Positions 24,606 to 34,986 of a stretch of DNA of 42,512 nt are shown here, in pieces (within the stretch, counting starts at the first letter, position 1; the number at the start of each line of letters is the position of its first letter). Position numbers and translations under genes: made by a program. The notes under the pieces are model-generated. The model saw nothing but the letters and a program-made list of their open reading frames with translations, was not told where the DNA came from and did no database searches. Location: NCBI GenBank assembly GCA_944321435.1, contig CALULH010000014.1:1-42512 (forward strand). Direction: 5' to 3'. The DNA is from an uncultured Coriobacteriaceae bacterium. Lineage in GTDB: Bacteria > Actinomycetota > Coriobacteriia > Coriobacteriales > Coriobacteriaceae.

Positions 24606-24639
24606 CGGCGCCCGGGCAACCGAAGTCGCCCGGGCGCCG
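24606..24639. terminator. Bidirectional-type hairpin between convergent operons
   Basis: A 12-bp GC-rich stem (CGGCGCCCGGGC, 24606-24617, with 24628-24639) and a 10-base loop lie 29 bases after the VirD4-like gene, before the 3' end of ilvC. The tail has only scattered T residues, so termination strength is uncertain. Confidence 0.7.
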
Positions 24640-24746
24640 TCATATTACCTACCGGTCAGAGGCTCGCGCCGACCAGCTTTCTGCCAACTGGCTTTTCGCT
24701 GGCAGGTTCGCGCTGGGATGCGCGTTGCTTCACGCTGGGGTACGCG

Positions 24747-25742
24747 CTACTTCTTGATCCAGCTGAACATCGAGCGGATCTTCTCGCCCGTCTTCTCGAT
24801 CTCGTGCTCGTTGATCTTCTCGCGCTGCTCCAGCAGCCACTTGTGGCCGTTGTTGCAGTCATCGACGAACTCCTGGGCAAAGCTGCCGTCCTGGATGCGG
24901 GCCAGGATCTGCTTCATGGCGGCGCGGCTCTCCTCGTTGATGACCTTGGGACCGGCGTAGTACTCGCCGTACTCGGCCGTATTGGAAATGGAGTAGTTCA
25001 TGAAGTGGATGCCGCTCTCGTACATGAGGTCGACAATCATCTTCATTTCATGGTAACACTCGAAATAAGCCAGCTCAGGCGGGTAACCGGCCTCAGTCAG
25101 CGTCTCAAAGCCGGCCTTGACGAGCTCCACCAGGCCACCGCAAAGCACGGCCTGCTCGCCGAAGAGGTCCTCCTCGGTCTCCTGCTTGAACGTGGCCTTG
25201 ATGATGCCGGAGCGGGCACCGCCGACGCCCCAGCAGTACGCCAGCGCGATATCCCACGCGTTGCCGGTGGCGTCCTGGGCCACGCAGGCCAGATCCGGCA
25301 CGCCGGAGCCCTCGGTGTACTGACGGCGCACAATGTGGCCCGGGCCCTTGGGCGCGCACATGATGACGTTGACGTCCTCGGGCGCCTTGATGTAACCGTA
25401 ATGGATGTTGAAGCCGTGCGCGAACGCAAGCGTGTTGCCGGGCTTCAGATGGTCCTTGATGTGCTCCTCGTACACCTTGGGCTGGGTCTCGTCGGGCACG
25501 AGCATCATGATGAGATCGGCTTCCTCGGCGGCCTGGTCCATCGTGGTGACCTTGAGGCCCGCCTCCTCGGCCTTGGCCCAGCTGCTGGAGCCTTCGCGCA
25601 GGCCCACGCGCACGTCGCAGCCGGAATCCAGCAGGTTCAGCGCATGCGCATGCCCCTGGCTGCCGTAGCCGATCACGGCGATCTTCATGTCCTGAATCAC
25701 CTTGGGATTACAGTCGCTCTCATAGTAAATCGTAACAGCCAT
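24747..25742 (-). CDS. ilvC: Ketol-acid reductoisomerase
   Basis: 331 residues, the length of short class I enzymes. It has the Rossmann motif [19 protein letters not shown], the cofactor loop [15 protein letters not shown] (Ser residues favour NADPH), APKGPGH and the Mg-binding [13 protein letters not shown] and ECYHEMK. It converts acetolactate and acetohydroxybutyrate to the dihydroxy acids in valine, leucine and isoleucine synthesis. Start at 25742 has AAGGAGAAG upstream; an open frame to 25865 does not. Last gene of ilvD-ilvB-ilvN-ilvC, but 296 bases with a long palindrome separate it from ilvN, so its level may be set separately. Confidence 0.97.
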   Translation of the reverse strand: MAVTIYYESDCNPKVIQDMKIAVIGYGSQGHAHALNLLDSGCDVRVGLREGSSSWAKAEEAGLKVTTMDQAAEEADLIMMLVPDETQPKVYEEHIKDHLKPGNTLAFAHGFNIHYGYIKAPEDVNVIMCAPKGPGHIVRRQYTEGSGVPDLACVAQDATGNAWDIALAYCWGVGGARSGIIKATFKQETEEDLFGEQAVLCGGLVELVKAGFETLTEAGYPPELAYFECYHEMKMIVDLMYESGIHFMNYSISNTAEYGEYYAGPKVINEESRAAMKQILARIQDGSFAQEFVDDCNNGHKWLLEQREKINEHEIEKTGEKIRSMFSWIKK

Positions 25743-25909
25743 CTTCTTCTCCTTACGCTTGGCTTTTACTGCTATGTTTACCGGCCACATCTGGAGCACC
25801 AGCTGCAGCCCTTGGTAACCGTGCATAAAGACCGCCCCGGGCGTGAAAAGCGCCCATGCGATCAAACCCCGGCCTCACCCCGCTTGGCAGCGCCAACGGG
25901 AACGCCGCA

Positions 25910-26023
25910 GGGCCTGCCGGGGGTTAAGACCCGGGCGATTTCTGAGCCCGTCTTTTCGCGCGGCGAAGCCGGCGAAAAGAACACGGGCGAAGCTGAGCCC
26001 GGGCCTTAACCCCCGGCAGGCCC
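25910..26023. repeat. 114-bp imperfect palindrome between ilvN and ilvC
   Basis: Outer arms 25910-25928 and 26005-26023 are perfect 19-bp inverted repeats. Inside are further paired blocks (ACCCGGGC with GCCCGGGC, AGCCCGT with ACGGGC, CTTTTCGC with GCGAAAAG) around a short centre. As RNA it would form one long interrupted hairpin in the ilv transcript. It could be a dispersed element, an mRNA-stability or attenuating structure; the rest of the spacer 25743-25909 shows nothing recognisable. Confidence 0.8.
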
Positions 26024-26038
26024 GGGCAGGGTTTCCCG

Positions 26039-26524
26039 TCAGCTGTCGCGGGCCCCGCGCGACATGGCGATCTTGCCCGTCCTCGTGAGCTGGCGGATGC
26101 CGTAGCCGCGGAAGAGGTCCTCCATGGCGTCGAGCTTGCTCGCCGTGCCCGTGGCCTCCACCGTGAGCGAGTTCTTGCCCACGTCGACCACCTTGGCGCG
26201 GAAGATGTTGGCGATCTCGATGATCTCGTGCCGGCGGTCCGGTGGGGCCACCACCTTGAACAGCACCAGCTCGCGCTCGATGGCGTCCTCGTGCGTCATG
26301 TCGGAGATCTTGTACACGCTCACCAGCTTGTGAAGCTGCTTGGTGAGCTGCTCGTAAGCGACCTCGTCGGCATCGACGATGATGGTCATGCGGCTCATGG
26401 TCACGTCCTCCGTAGGCGCGACGGTGAGCGAGTCGATGTTGAACCCGCGGCGGCTGATAAGCCCGGTCACACGGCTGAGCACGCCCGGCTTGTTCTCAAC
26501 GAGAACCGAGAGAATGTACTTCAT
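26039..26524 (-). CDS. ilvN: Acetolactate synthase small (regulatory) subunit
   Basis: 161 residues with the N-terminal ACT domain typical of IlvN/IlvH (MKYILSVLVENKPGVLSRVT, GFNIDSLTVAPTED, SRMTIIVDAD) and the second conserved half (ELVLFKVVAP, VVDVGKNSLTVEATG). It binds valine and stimulates the catalytic subunit. ATG 26524 follows the ilvB stop by one base, with GGGAGG in the end of ilvB, so the subunits are coupled. The C-terminal end SRGARDS is slightly longer than usual. Confidence 0.97.
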   Translation of the reverse strand: MKYILSVLVENKPGVLSRVTGLISRRGFNIDSLTVAPTEDVTMSRMTIIVDADEVAYEQLTKQLHKLVSVYKISDMTHEDAIERELVLFKVVAPPDRRHEIIEIANIFRAKVVDVGKNSLTVEATGTASKLDAMEDLFRGYGIRQLTRTGKIAMSRGARDS

Positions 26525-26525
26525 C

Positions 26526-28666
<2,141 letters not shown>

Positions 28667-28670
<4 letters not shown>

Positions 28671-30331
28671 GAGAGATACGCCCCCTTATCTGCGCTGGTC
28701 ACGAGCTTTGCATAGCGGCTGAGCACGCCCGTGGCGTACTTGGGCGCCGGCGGCTCCCAGGCGCTGCGGCGCGCAGCAAGCTCCTCGTCGGTCAGGTGCA
28801 CGTTGAGCGCGCCGGCCTCGATGTCGATATCGATGATGTCGCCTTCCTCGACAAGGGCGATGGGGCCGCCGGCCGCGGCCTCGGGCGAGACGTGCCCGAT
28901 GCACGGGCCCTTGCTGGCGCCCGAGAAGCGCCCGTCGGTGATGAGGGCCACGGACTTGTCGAGCCCCATGCCGCAGATGGCGCTGGTGGGCGTCAGCATC
29001 TCGCGCATGCCGGGACCGCCGGCCGGGCCCTCGTAGCGGATGACCACCACGTCGCCGGGGTTTATCGCCCCGCCGAAGATGGCCGCGCAGGCCTCCTCCT
29101 CGCTGTTGAACACGCGGGCGGGACCGCTGTGCCGGTACATCTCGGGCGCGCAGGCACTGCGCTTGACCACGCCGCAGTGAGGCGCCAGGTTGCCGCGCAT
29201 GACCTTGAGGCCGCCGATGGGGCTGTAAGCGCTCTCCACCTCGCGCACGATCTCGCCATCGGCGGCGGGGCAGGCCGCCACCCACTCGTCAACCGTGCCG
29301 TGACAGGTCAGCGCGTCGCCTTCCAACAAGCCGGCGCGCCCCAGCACGCCCATGATGGCGCTGATGCCGCCCACGGCGTTGAGGTCCTCGATGTGCAGCG
29401 GACCCGCAGGAGCTATGCGCACGATGTTGGGCGTGGCGTCGGACACGCGGTCCCAGTCGTCCATGGTGACGGGGCAGCCGGCCGCCTGCGCAATGGCCGT
29501 GAGGTGCAGCATGGTGTTGGTGGAGCCGCCGAAGGCCATGTCGAGCACCATGCCGTTGTAGACGCTCTTCTCGTTCAGGATGTCCAGGGCGGTGATGCCC
29601 TTCTCAACGAGCTCCATGGCCTTCATACCGGTGTGCTTGGCTAAGCGAATGCGCTCGGAGTACACCGCCGGGATGGTGCCGTTGCCGGGCAGCGCCAGGC
29701 CCAGCGCCTCGGCCAGGCAGCAGATGGAGTTGGCGGTGAACATGCCCGAGCAGCTGCCGCACGTGGGGCATGCGGTGTTCTCGAGCCACGCGCACTCTTC
29801 CTCGGTCATGGTGCCGGCCGTGACCTGGCCCACCGCGTCGAAGAGCGTGTTGAGGTCGGTCTGATGGCCGCACTTGTCACGGCCGGCCAGCATGGGGCCG
29901 CCGGAGACGAGCATGGTGGGGATGTTCAGGCGCGCGGCGGCGATGAGCATGCCGGGCACGATCTTGTCGCAGCTGGGGATAAGGACCATCGCGTCGAACT
30001 GATGGCCCTGGATGGCGCACTCAACGCTGTCGGCGATAACCTCGCGGGAGACCAGGCTGTAGTGCATGCCCTCGTGGTTCATGGCGATGCCGTCGCACAC
30101 GCCGATAGTGTTGATCTGCAAGGGGGTGCCGCCGGCCATGCGGACGCCGGCCTTCACGGCGTCGGCGATCTGCTGCAGGTGCAGGTGTCCCGGGATGACC
30201 TCGTTTTGCGCAGACACCACCGCCACCAGCGGGCGGTCCAGCTCCTCGTCGGTCAGGCCGTCGGCTTTGAGCAGGCTCCGGTGCGGCGCGCGCGCCAGCC
30301 CCTTCTTCACGGCATCGCTTCGCAGTTGCAT
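28667..30331 (-). CDS. ilvD: Dihydroxy-acid dehydratase
   Basis: 554 residues, the family length. Iron-sulphur and active-site blocks are clear: [24 protein letters not shown] ([19 protein letters not shown]), [14 protein letters not shown] and [20 protein letters not shown]. It dehydrates the dihydroxy acids to the 2-keto acids. Start at 30331 ([11 protein letters not shown]) has GAGGCC/GGGGAAG upstream; the frame to 30466 would cover the leader. First gene of the ilv operon, preceded by a T-box-like leader. Confidence 0.97.
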
Positions 30332-30600
30332 ATGCTTGGCCTCGCTTCCCCTCTGCGCGCGGCGAACCCGCGCGGCCGTTTGCGTATCAGGAAATGCGAG
30401 GAGGCCGAGGCTCCTGCTCGATGCCCGTAACGGTGGGTCCGGCGCGGCGTACTGGCGCAGACGCAACGCGCGGGGATCGCCCGCGGCGCGGAGGCGCGTT
30501 CAGCCGAGCTGCTCGAGGGGGTGTTCCCGACCTCCCGCCGCGGGGTCCCACGCTGCCCGCTCTCTGGGGGACGGCTGGCCGGTACTCGCCCTGTCATCGC
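30332..30600 (-). promoter_or_regulatory. T-box-like leader of the ilv operon (candidate)
   Basis: On the minus strand from about 30596 the order is ACAGGGCGAGTACCGGCC, CAGAGAGCGGGC, a GCGTGGGA loop closed by GCGGG/CCCGC, GGTCGGGAACACC and CCCT. AGTA, AGAGAGC, GNTG and GAAC elements fall where T-box stem I has them; CCGGCC pairs with GGTCGG and AGGG with CCCT around a specifier loop. By the GAAC-NNN convention the specifier reads ACC (Thr), not ATC (Ile). A canonical TGGN antiterminator bulge was not found; the nearest is CGGACCCACCG. GGCCTCCTCGC (complement of 30396-30406) could mask GCGAGGCC near the ilvD ribosome site. Needs a covariance-model check. Confidence 0.45.
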
Positions 30601-30622
30601 ATTTGCTGAGTTTTGCCATTGT

Positions 30623-30657
30623 CCGCCCGCCAGCATGCGCGGCAGCGCGGCGGGCGG
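30623..30657. terminator. GC-rich hairpin upstream of the ilv leader
   Basis: Perfect 9-bp stem CCGCCCGCC/GGCGGGCGG (30623-30631, 30649-30657) with a 17-base loop. It lies between the small minus-strand ORF ending at 30719 and the T-box-like leader. No T-run follows on either strand, so it may be a terminator remnant or part of the leader. Confidence 0.4.
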
Positions 30658-30718
30658 GTAAAGAAACGCGACTGAAACAATTTCATCGGCGAGCGGTAGA
30701 CGCAGAAGCACCCCTCCG

Positions 30719-30934
30719 CTAACCCCTCGTCAATTCAAGCAAGCTTTCATACCTATCCGCCGCATCGCAACGCACGTCCGCGTCGCGCCTGAACGCGACC
30801 ACCTCGTCGGGAGCATAACTATCCACAGGCGTGGAAATCTGGAAAGTTCGAGGTACCTTGGCATACGCGACCACCTCGTCGACGGCATCTGCCACCCGCG
30901 TCTGGTACTCCTGGATGCTGAGCGTGAATTCCAC
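30719..30934 (-). CDS. Small hypothetical protein (weak)
   Basis: 71 residues from a GTG at 30934, divergent from the antitoxin gene. The sequence (MEFTLSIQEYQTRVADAVDE, then VPRTFQISTPVDSYAPDEVV) looks protein-like, amphipathic at the N-terminus, but there is no clear ribosome site, and I do not recognise it. It may be a real small protein sharing the AT-rich divergent promoter region or a remnant. Confidence 0.35.
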   Translation of the reverse strand: MEFTLSIQEYQTRVADAVDEVVAYAKVPRTFQISTPVDSYAPDEVVAFRRDADVRCDAADRYESLLELTRG

Positions 30935-30965
30935 GGCACTGACTTATCTATCTACCAATTAGGGG

Positions 30966-30997
30966 TATAATGTGGGACAATTATCCCATAAAGGAGG
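30966..30997 (+). promoter_or_regulatory. Promoter, operator and ribosome site of the toxin-antitoxin pair
   Basis: TATAAT at 30966-30971 is a perfect -10 box. Directly after it, TGGGACAATTATCCCA (30973-30988) is an inverted repeat over the likely transcription start, the usual place for autorepression by a Phd/YefM antitoxin. AAGGAGG follows at 30991-30997, seven bases before the ATG. Confidence 0.7.
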
Positions 30998-31004
30998 ATT
31001 CTCT

Positions 31005-31307
31005 ATGACCATTCTTCCGATGAAAGAACTGAAGGACACTGCAGGCATCACACAGCGCTGCGAGGAGGCAAACGAGCCCATCCACATCACCAAGAACGGC
31101 TACGACTGCCTGGTGGTGATGACCTCCAAGACGTTCGAACAATATGATCGTGCCCTGAAGCAGGCAGCGCAGCGCGAGCTCGACAGGCAGCGCTACTTTG
31201 ATGAACTCGTTTCTGACATAGAGGCTGGTTTTGAAGACATCGCAGCGGGACGGACCCAGGACGCATTCAAATCCCTCGCGGAGCTGAGGGAGAAGTATGG
31301 CCTATAG
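31005..31307 (+). CDS. Type II antitoxin, Phd/YefM family
   Basis: 100 residues. The N-terminus MTILPMKELKDTAGITQRCE, then EPIHITKNGYDCLVVMTSKTFEQY is the Phd/YefM DNA-binding fold; the C-terminal half (ELDRQRYFDELVSDIEAG) is the toxin-wrapping helix. It should neutralise the toxin encoded next and repress their shared promoter through the TGGGA/TCCCA palindrome. ATG 31005 is set by AAGGAGG; its end overlaps the toxin gene by 11 bases. The surrounding DNA is visibly more AT-rich than its neighbours, suggesting transfer. Confidence 0.9.
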   Translation: MTILPMKELKDTAGITQRCEEANEPIHITKNGYDCLVVMTSKTFEQYDRALKQAAQRELDRQRYFDELVSDIEAGFEDIAAGRTQDAFKSLAELREKYGL

Positions 31308-31635
31308 CATCCATCGCACCGCACGGTTCAACAAGCAGCTCGAAGGCGCAGTCGATTACCTCTTGCATACTCTCTGCAATCCTCAGGCAGCAACGGCGCT
31401 TCTCGACGAATACGAACAAGCGCTCCAGCTTATTCGGAATACGCCGACGTGGCTCCCCGTCGATCAAGCAGCGAGCGCGCATTTCGATACGACCATCTAC
31501 AGAAAGACGGCCCGCTCCTACCTCATGCGCTACTGGGTGGACGAAGCAAATGGCACGGTCCATCTCATCTCCTTCCGCCATCGCTCTCAAGACTACACAT
31601 CGTTTGTGGGCTACGACCTTGCCAACGAGAACTAG
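31297..31635 (+). CDS. Type II toxin, RelE/ParE superfamily
   Basis: 112 residues. The pattern MAYSIHRTARFNKQLEGAVDYLLHTL, then AATALLDEYEQALQLIRNTP, YRKTARSYLMRYWVDEANGTVHLISFRHRSQDY fits RelE/ParE toxins: N-terminal helical hairpin and a C-terminal sheet with basic residues (Arg of FRHRSQDY). Such toxins cut ribosome-bound mRNA or poison gyrase; the sequence alone does not tell which. The ATG at 31297 lies inside the antitoxin gene's end. No other gene follows before convergent murE. Confidence 0.88.
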   Translation: MAYSIHRTARFNKQLEGAVDYLLHTLCNPQAATALLDEYEQALQLIRNTPTWLPVDQAASAHFDTTIYRKTARSYLMRYWVDEANGTVHLISFRHRSQDYTSFVGYDLANEN

Positions 31636-31769
31636 GGCCTACGCCACCTTCGTGATGGTGACGGGACGGCAGATCTTGAAGAGCCCGCCGAAGTTGGAGG
31701 CAGCGGACCCTGCTGAAACGCGCTCGAAGTTGGAGAAGATACACGACGCAGTGGCTGAAAGGTAGCAGA

Positions 31770-31792
31770 GGGGGCGAAATCGATCCCGCCCC
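31770..31792. terminator. Weak hairpin between toxin gene and murE
   Basis: GGGGCG (31771-31776) pairs with CGCCCC (31787-31792) around a 10-base loop between two convergent genes. There is no T-run, so the call is weak. The preceding bases 31636-31769 hold only an unconvincing short open frame. Confidence 0.3.
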
Positions 31793-31805
31793 GACCCCCG
31801 GCCTA

Positions 31806-33344
31806 TCACGCGTACCGCGCGGCGGCCTCAAGGAAGATCTCGCCATCGGTGCGACAGGGCACGAAGAGGTCGCCCTCGTGCTGGCGGGTCTCGTCGCCCT
31901 TGGCCAGCAGGCACACGATGGCCGGCCCTTCGCCGGCGTAGGCAAGCTCCACGGCGCGGCGCACGGCCTTTTCGCGGTCCAGGATCACCTCGTAAGCGGC
32001 GCCGGCAGGCGTGGCGGCCGCCATCTGCGCGCAGATCTCCTCAACCGGATCGTTGGCCGGGTCCTCCTCGGTGTAAATCAGGTAATCCGCCCAGCGCGCC
32101 GCCTCCTCGGGCAGCTCGCGGCGACGCTCGTAGCACTTGTTGCCCGGCGCGCCAAAGAGCGCAATCACGCGCCAGCCCGGGAACTCCTCTTTGACCGACG
32201 GGAAGAACCGCTGGTAGGACAGCTTGTTGTGCGCGTAGTCCACCAGCGCCATGACCTTATCGCCCCCGTCGGGCGGGCAGATGAGCTCCATGCGCCCCGG
32301 CACGCGCGCCGCGGCCAGACCCCGCGCAGTCTGAGCGGCCGGGATGCCCAGCGCCTCGCACACGGCAATGACGGCCAGCGCGTTGTCCACGTTGAAAAGC
32401 CCGGGCATGCCCAGCTCAACCGGACCCTCCCAGGTTGGCGTATGCGCCGTGAAGCGCACGCGGCCCATGGACGGGGCAATGCCCGTGGCCCGCACATCTG
32501 CTCCGGAGGCGCCGGCAGCCGAGAAGCGCAGCACGCGCTCGCAACGGCCCGCGCGAGCCAGGATCTCATCCAGATGGTCGGAATCCAGGTTCACCACGGC
32601 CACACGCGCCTGGTCAAAGAGGCGCAGCTTGCTGGCAAAGTAGTCGTCAAAGTCCGGATGCTCCACCGGGGAGATATGGTCGCGCCCGATGTTCAGGAAC
32701 ACGCCGATGTCGAACCCGAGCCCCGCCACGCGGTCGTACTTGAGGCCCTGGCTGGACACCTCCATGTCCAGATAGGCAAGGCCCGCTTTGCGCGCGTTGG
32801 CCAGGTGGCGCCACAGGTCGGGCGCCTCGGGCGTGGTGTTGTGGCTCTCCAGGTCCTCCACGCCGTCGAAGGTGCCGATAGAGCCCATGACCGCCGTCCG
32901 CGGCGCCGGCGCGCCCTCGTCCAGCACGGCGCGCAGCATGTAGGACACGGTGGACTTGCCCTTGGTGCCCGTGATGCCCACGGTCCTGAGGGCGCGATCC
33001 GGACGGCCAAAGGCCTCGGCCGCCGCCAGCGCCATAGCCGGCCGCAGACTCTCCGGATGGGCGATAAGCGCCGGGACCTCGGGCGCGGCGGCCGCCAGCT
33101 CGGCGGCGCGGTCTGTATCGCAGAGGTACGCCACGGCGCCCTTCTCCAGCGCGCTCACGAGGTACGCCGACCTGAACGCCACGCCCTTGCAGATGAAGAG
33201 GTGGCCTGGCCGCACCACGCGCGAATCACAGTCAGCGCCGGTGAGGGGCGTGGCGCCCGTTGTGTCGTCCAGGTTGCGCGTGCCTGCGAGCCAACCGCGT
33301 TTGGCGAGAAGCGCGGCCAGCGAGGCCAAAGTCAAGGTATCCAT
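31806..33344 (-). CDS. murE: UDP-N-acetylmuramoyl-tripeptide synthetase (MurE-type Mur ligase)
   Basis: 512 residues. The P-loop VGITGTKGKSTVSYML (122-137), ESHNTTPEAPDLW substrate block, DMEVSSQGLKYDRV and the ligase segment MALVDYAHNKLSYQRF are those of MurE. It adds the third residue to UDP-MurNAc-L-Ala-D-Glu in peptidoglycan synthesis. The specificity region reads EEDPANDPVEEI, closer to the DNPAND of lysine-type MurE than to the DNPR of diaminopimelate-type, so an L-Lys or L-Orn peptidoglycan is suggested. Start chosen at 33344; no strong Shine-Dalgarno is seen, and an in-frame codon at 33392 is no better. It stands alone, outside a dcw cluster. Confidence 0.88.
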   Translation of the reverse strand: MDTLTLASLAALLAKRGWLAGTRNLDDTTGATPLTGADCDSRVVRPGHLFICKGVAFRSAYLVSALEKGAVAYLCDTDRAAELAAAAPEVPALIAHPESLRPAMALAAAEAFGRPDRALRTVGITGTKGKSTVSYMLRAVLDEGAPAPRTAVMGSIGTFDGVEDLESHNTTPEAPDLWRHLANARKAGLAYLDMEVSSQGLKYDRVAGLGFDIGVFLNIGRDHISPVEHPDFDDYFASKLRLFDQARVAVVNLDSDHLDEILARAGRCERVLRFSAAGASGADVRATGIAPSMGRVRFTAHTPTWEGPVELGMPGLFNVDNALAVIAVCEALGIPAAQTARGLAAARVPGRMELICPPDGGDKVMALVDYAHNKLSYQRFFPSVKEEFPGWRVIALFGAPGNKCYERRRELPEEAARWADYLIYTEEDPANDPVEEICAQMAAATPAGAAYEVILDREKAVRRAVELAYAGEGPAIVCLLAKGDETRQHEGDLFVPCRTDGEIFLEAAARYA

Positions 33345-33601
33345 GGGCTCAGTGTAGGACCCGTCCCGCGCTGCCCGGCGGCAGGCGCGCAAACCTTAAT
33401 CAAATGGTAGGAAAACCCGGCAAAAGCTGAACCCCGTCCCGCCATGGGACGCAGCGCGGGCACGTCCGCGGCCAACGTGCCGCGCATACGCCCTTGGCGC
33501 CCTGCGTCAACTTAAGCGCAGCCCGATGCGGCACGTGCGGCCCAATGCGGCGTTTCTCGTCCGCCAACCGGTGCGGGCGAGAAGCGCCGCGGCGCATGCC
33601 C

Positions 33602-34822
33602 CTACAGCATGGTCTGGCTCAGCTGCGGGTCAAAGCCCGCGGCGCGCAGGGCGTCCACGATCTGCTCCTTGTGCGCGGCGCCGTACGCCTCTATGGTCAC
33701 GCGCAGCTCCACGGCGGCGTTGCGGTTGGTGCTCACAAACTGGTTGTGCTCCAGCTTGATGACGTTGCCGTTCTGCTCGGCAATGGCGTTGGCCACCTTC
33801 ACCAGCATGCCGGGCCGATCAGGCAGGAGCACGCTCACGGTGAAGATGCGGTCGCGCTGGATGAGGCCGTGCTGCACCACCGAGCTCATGGTGATGACAT
33901 CCATGTTGCCGCCGGAAAGCACCGCCGCCACGCGCTTGTTCTCGGCCGGCAGGTGCTTAAGCGCCGCCACCGTGAGCAAACCGGAGTTCTCCACGATCAT
34001 CTTGTGGTTCTCGACCATGTCCAAGAACGCGACGATGAGCTCCTCGTCCGACACGGTGATGACGTCGTCCAGGTTCTGCTGCAGGTACGGGAAGACCTTG
34101 TCGCCCGGCTCCAGCACGGCGGTGCCGTCGGCGATGGTGTTGCAGCTGGGAAGCTTCACCACGTGCCCGGCCTCCAGCGAAGCCGTAAGGCACGCCGCGC
34201 CCGCCGGCTCCACGCCAATGACGCGGATCTTGGGGTTGTAGAGCTTGGCGAAGGTGGACACGCCGCAGGCCAGACCGCCGCCACCCACCGGAACCAAGAT
34301 GGTGTCCACCAGCGGAAGCTCCTGCACGATCTCCATGGCAATGGTGCCCTGCCCCGTGGCCAGCACCGGGTCGTTGAACGGGTGAATGAAGGTGTAGCCG
34401 TGCTCCTCGGCCAGCTTGAGGGCATAATCGCAGGACTCGTCGTAGACGTCGCCGTAAAGCACCACCTCGGCGCCGTACCCCTTGGTGCGCTCCACCTTGA
34501 TAAGCGGCGTGGTGGTGGGCATGACAACCACGGACTTGGCGCCTGCGCGCGCCGCAGCGTAGGCCACGCCCTGGGCATGGTTGCCGGCGCTGGCCGTGAT
34601 GAGGCCGCGCGACAGCTCCTCGGGGCTCAGCGTGCTGATCTTGTAATAGGCGCCGCGGACCTTGTAAGCGCCCGTGCGCTGCATGTTCTCGGGCTTGAAA
34701 AACACCCGGTTGCCCGTCGCCTGGCTGAAGTACGGGCTTTCGACGAGCTCGGTCTTCTGCGTTACTTCCTTGACCTTCTCGGACGCCTGCTCAAACGCGT
34801 CGAGGGTGAGCATATCTGCCAT
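33602..34822 (-). CDS. ilvA: Threonine ammonia-lyase with C-terminal ACT domain
   Basis: 406 residues. PLP-lysine site RTGAYKVRGAYYKI, SAGNHAQGVAYAA, the Gly-rich phosphate loop VPVGGGGLACG and SGGNMD match threonine dehydratase. The last ~80 residues (TVSVLLPDRPGMLVKVANAIAEQ) form an ACT domain, as in the shorter TdcB/IlvA forms. It deaminates threonine to 2-ketobutyrate, the entry to isoleucine, and so supplies the ilv operon encoded nearby. Start 34822 has AGAAGGCGG upstream; the frame to 34954 crosses the promoter region. Divergent from the ABC ATPase gene. Confidence 0.95.
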   Translation of the reverse strand: MADMLTLDAFEQASEKVKEVTQKTELVESPYFSQATGNRVFFKPENMQRTGAYKVRGAYYKISTLSPEELSRGLITASAGNHAQGVAYAAARAGAKSVVVMPTTTPLIKVERTKGYGAEVVLYGDVYDESCDYALKLAEEHGYTFIHPFNDPVLATGQGTIAMEIVQELPLVDTILVPVGGGGLACGVSTFAKLYNPKIRVIGVEPAGAACLTASLEAGHVVKLPSCNTIADGTAVLEPGDKVFPYLQQNLDDVITVSDEELIVAFLDMVENHKMIVENSGLLTVAALKHLPAENKRVAAVLSGGNMDVITMSSVVQHGLIQRDRIFTVSVLLPDRPGMLVKVANAIAEQNGNVIKLEHNQFVSTNRNAAVELRVTIEAYGAAHKEQIVDALRAAGFDPQLSQTML

Positions 34823-34986
34823 AGCCGCCTTCTTTCCTGGTTGCGGGGCGCTGGGTGCGGAACACGAAACGAGACGCCGAGCGGTGCGGAAGGACAGCCG
34901 CACGGGCAAAAAGGACGTTTGCGCTCCGAGCGCTCTGGTGTAGTAAAGTAGCATAGCACCAATTAGCGCAACGGAAGCGAGGCGCC

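Noticed and set aside
31550..31765. 71-codon plus-strand frame after the RelE-type toxin
   Set aside because: It overlaps the toxin in another frame, has no ribosome site and no recognisable protein; at most a remnant.
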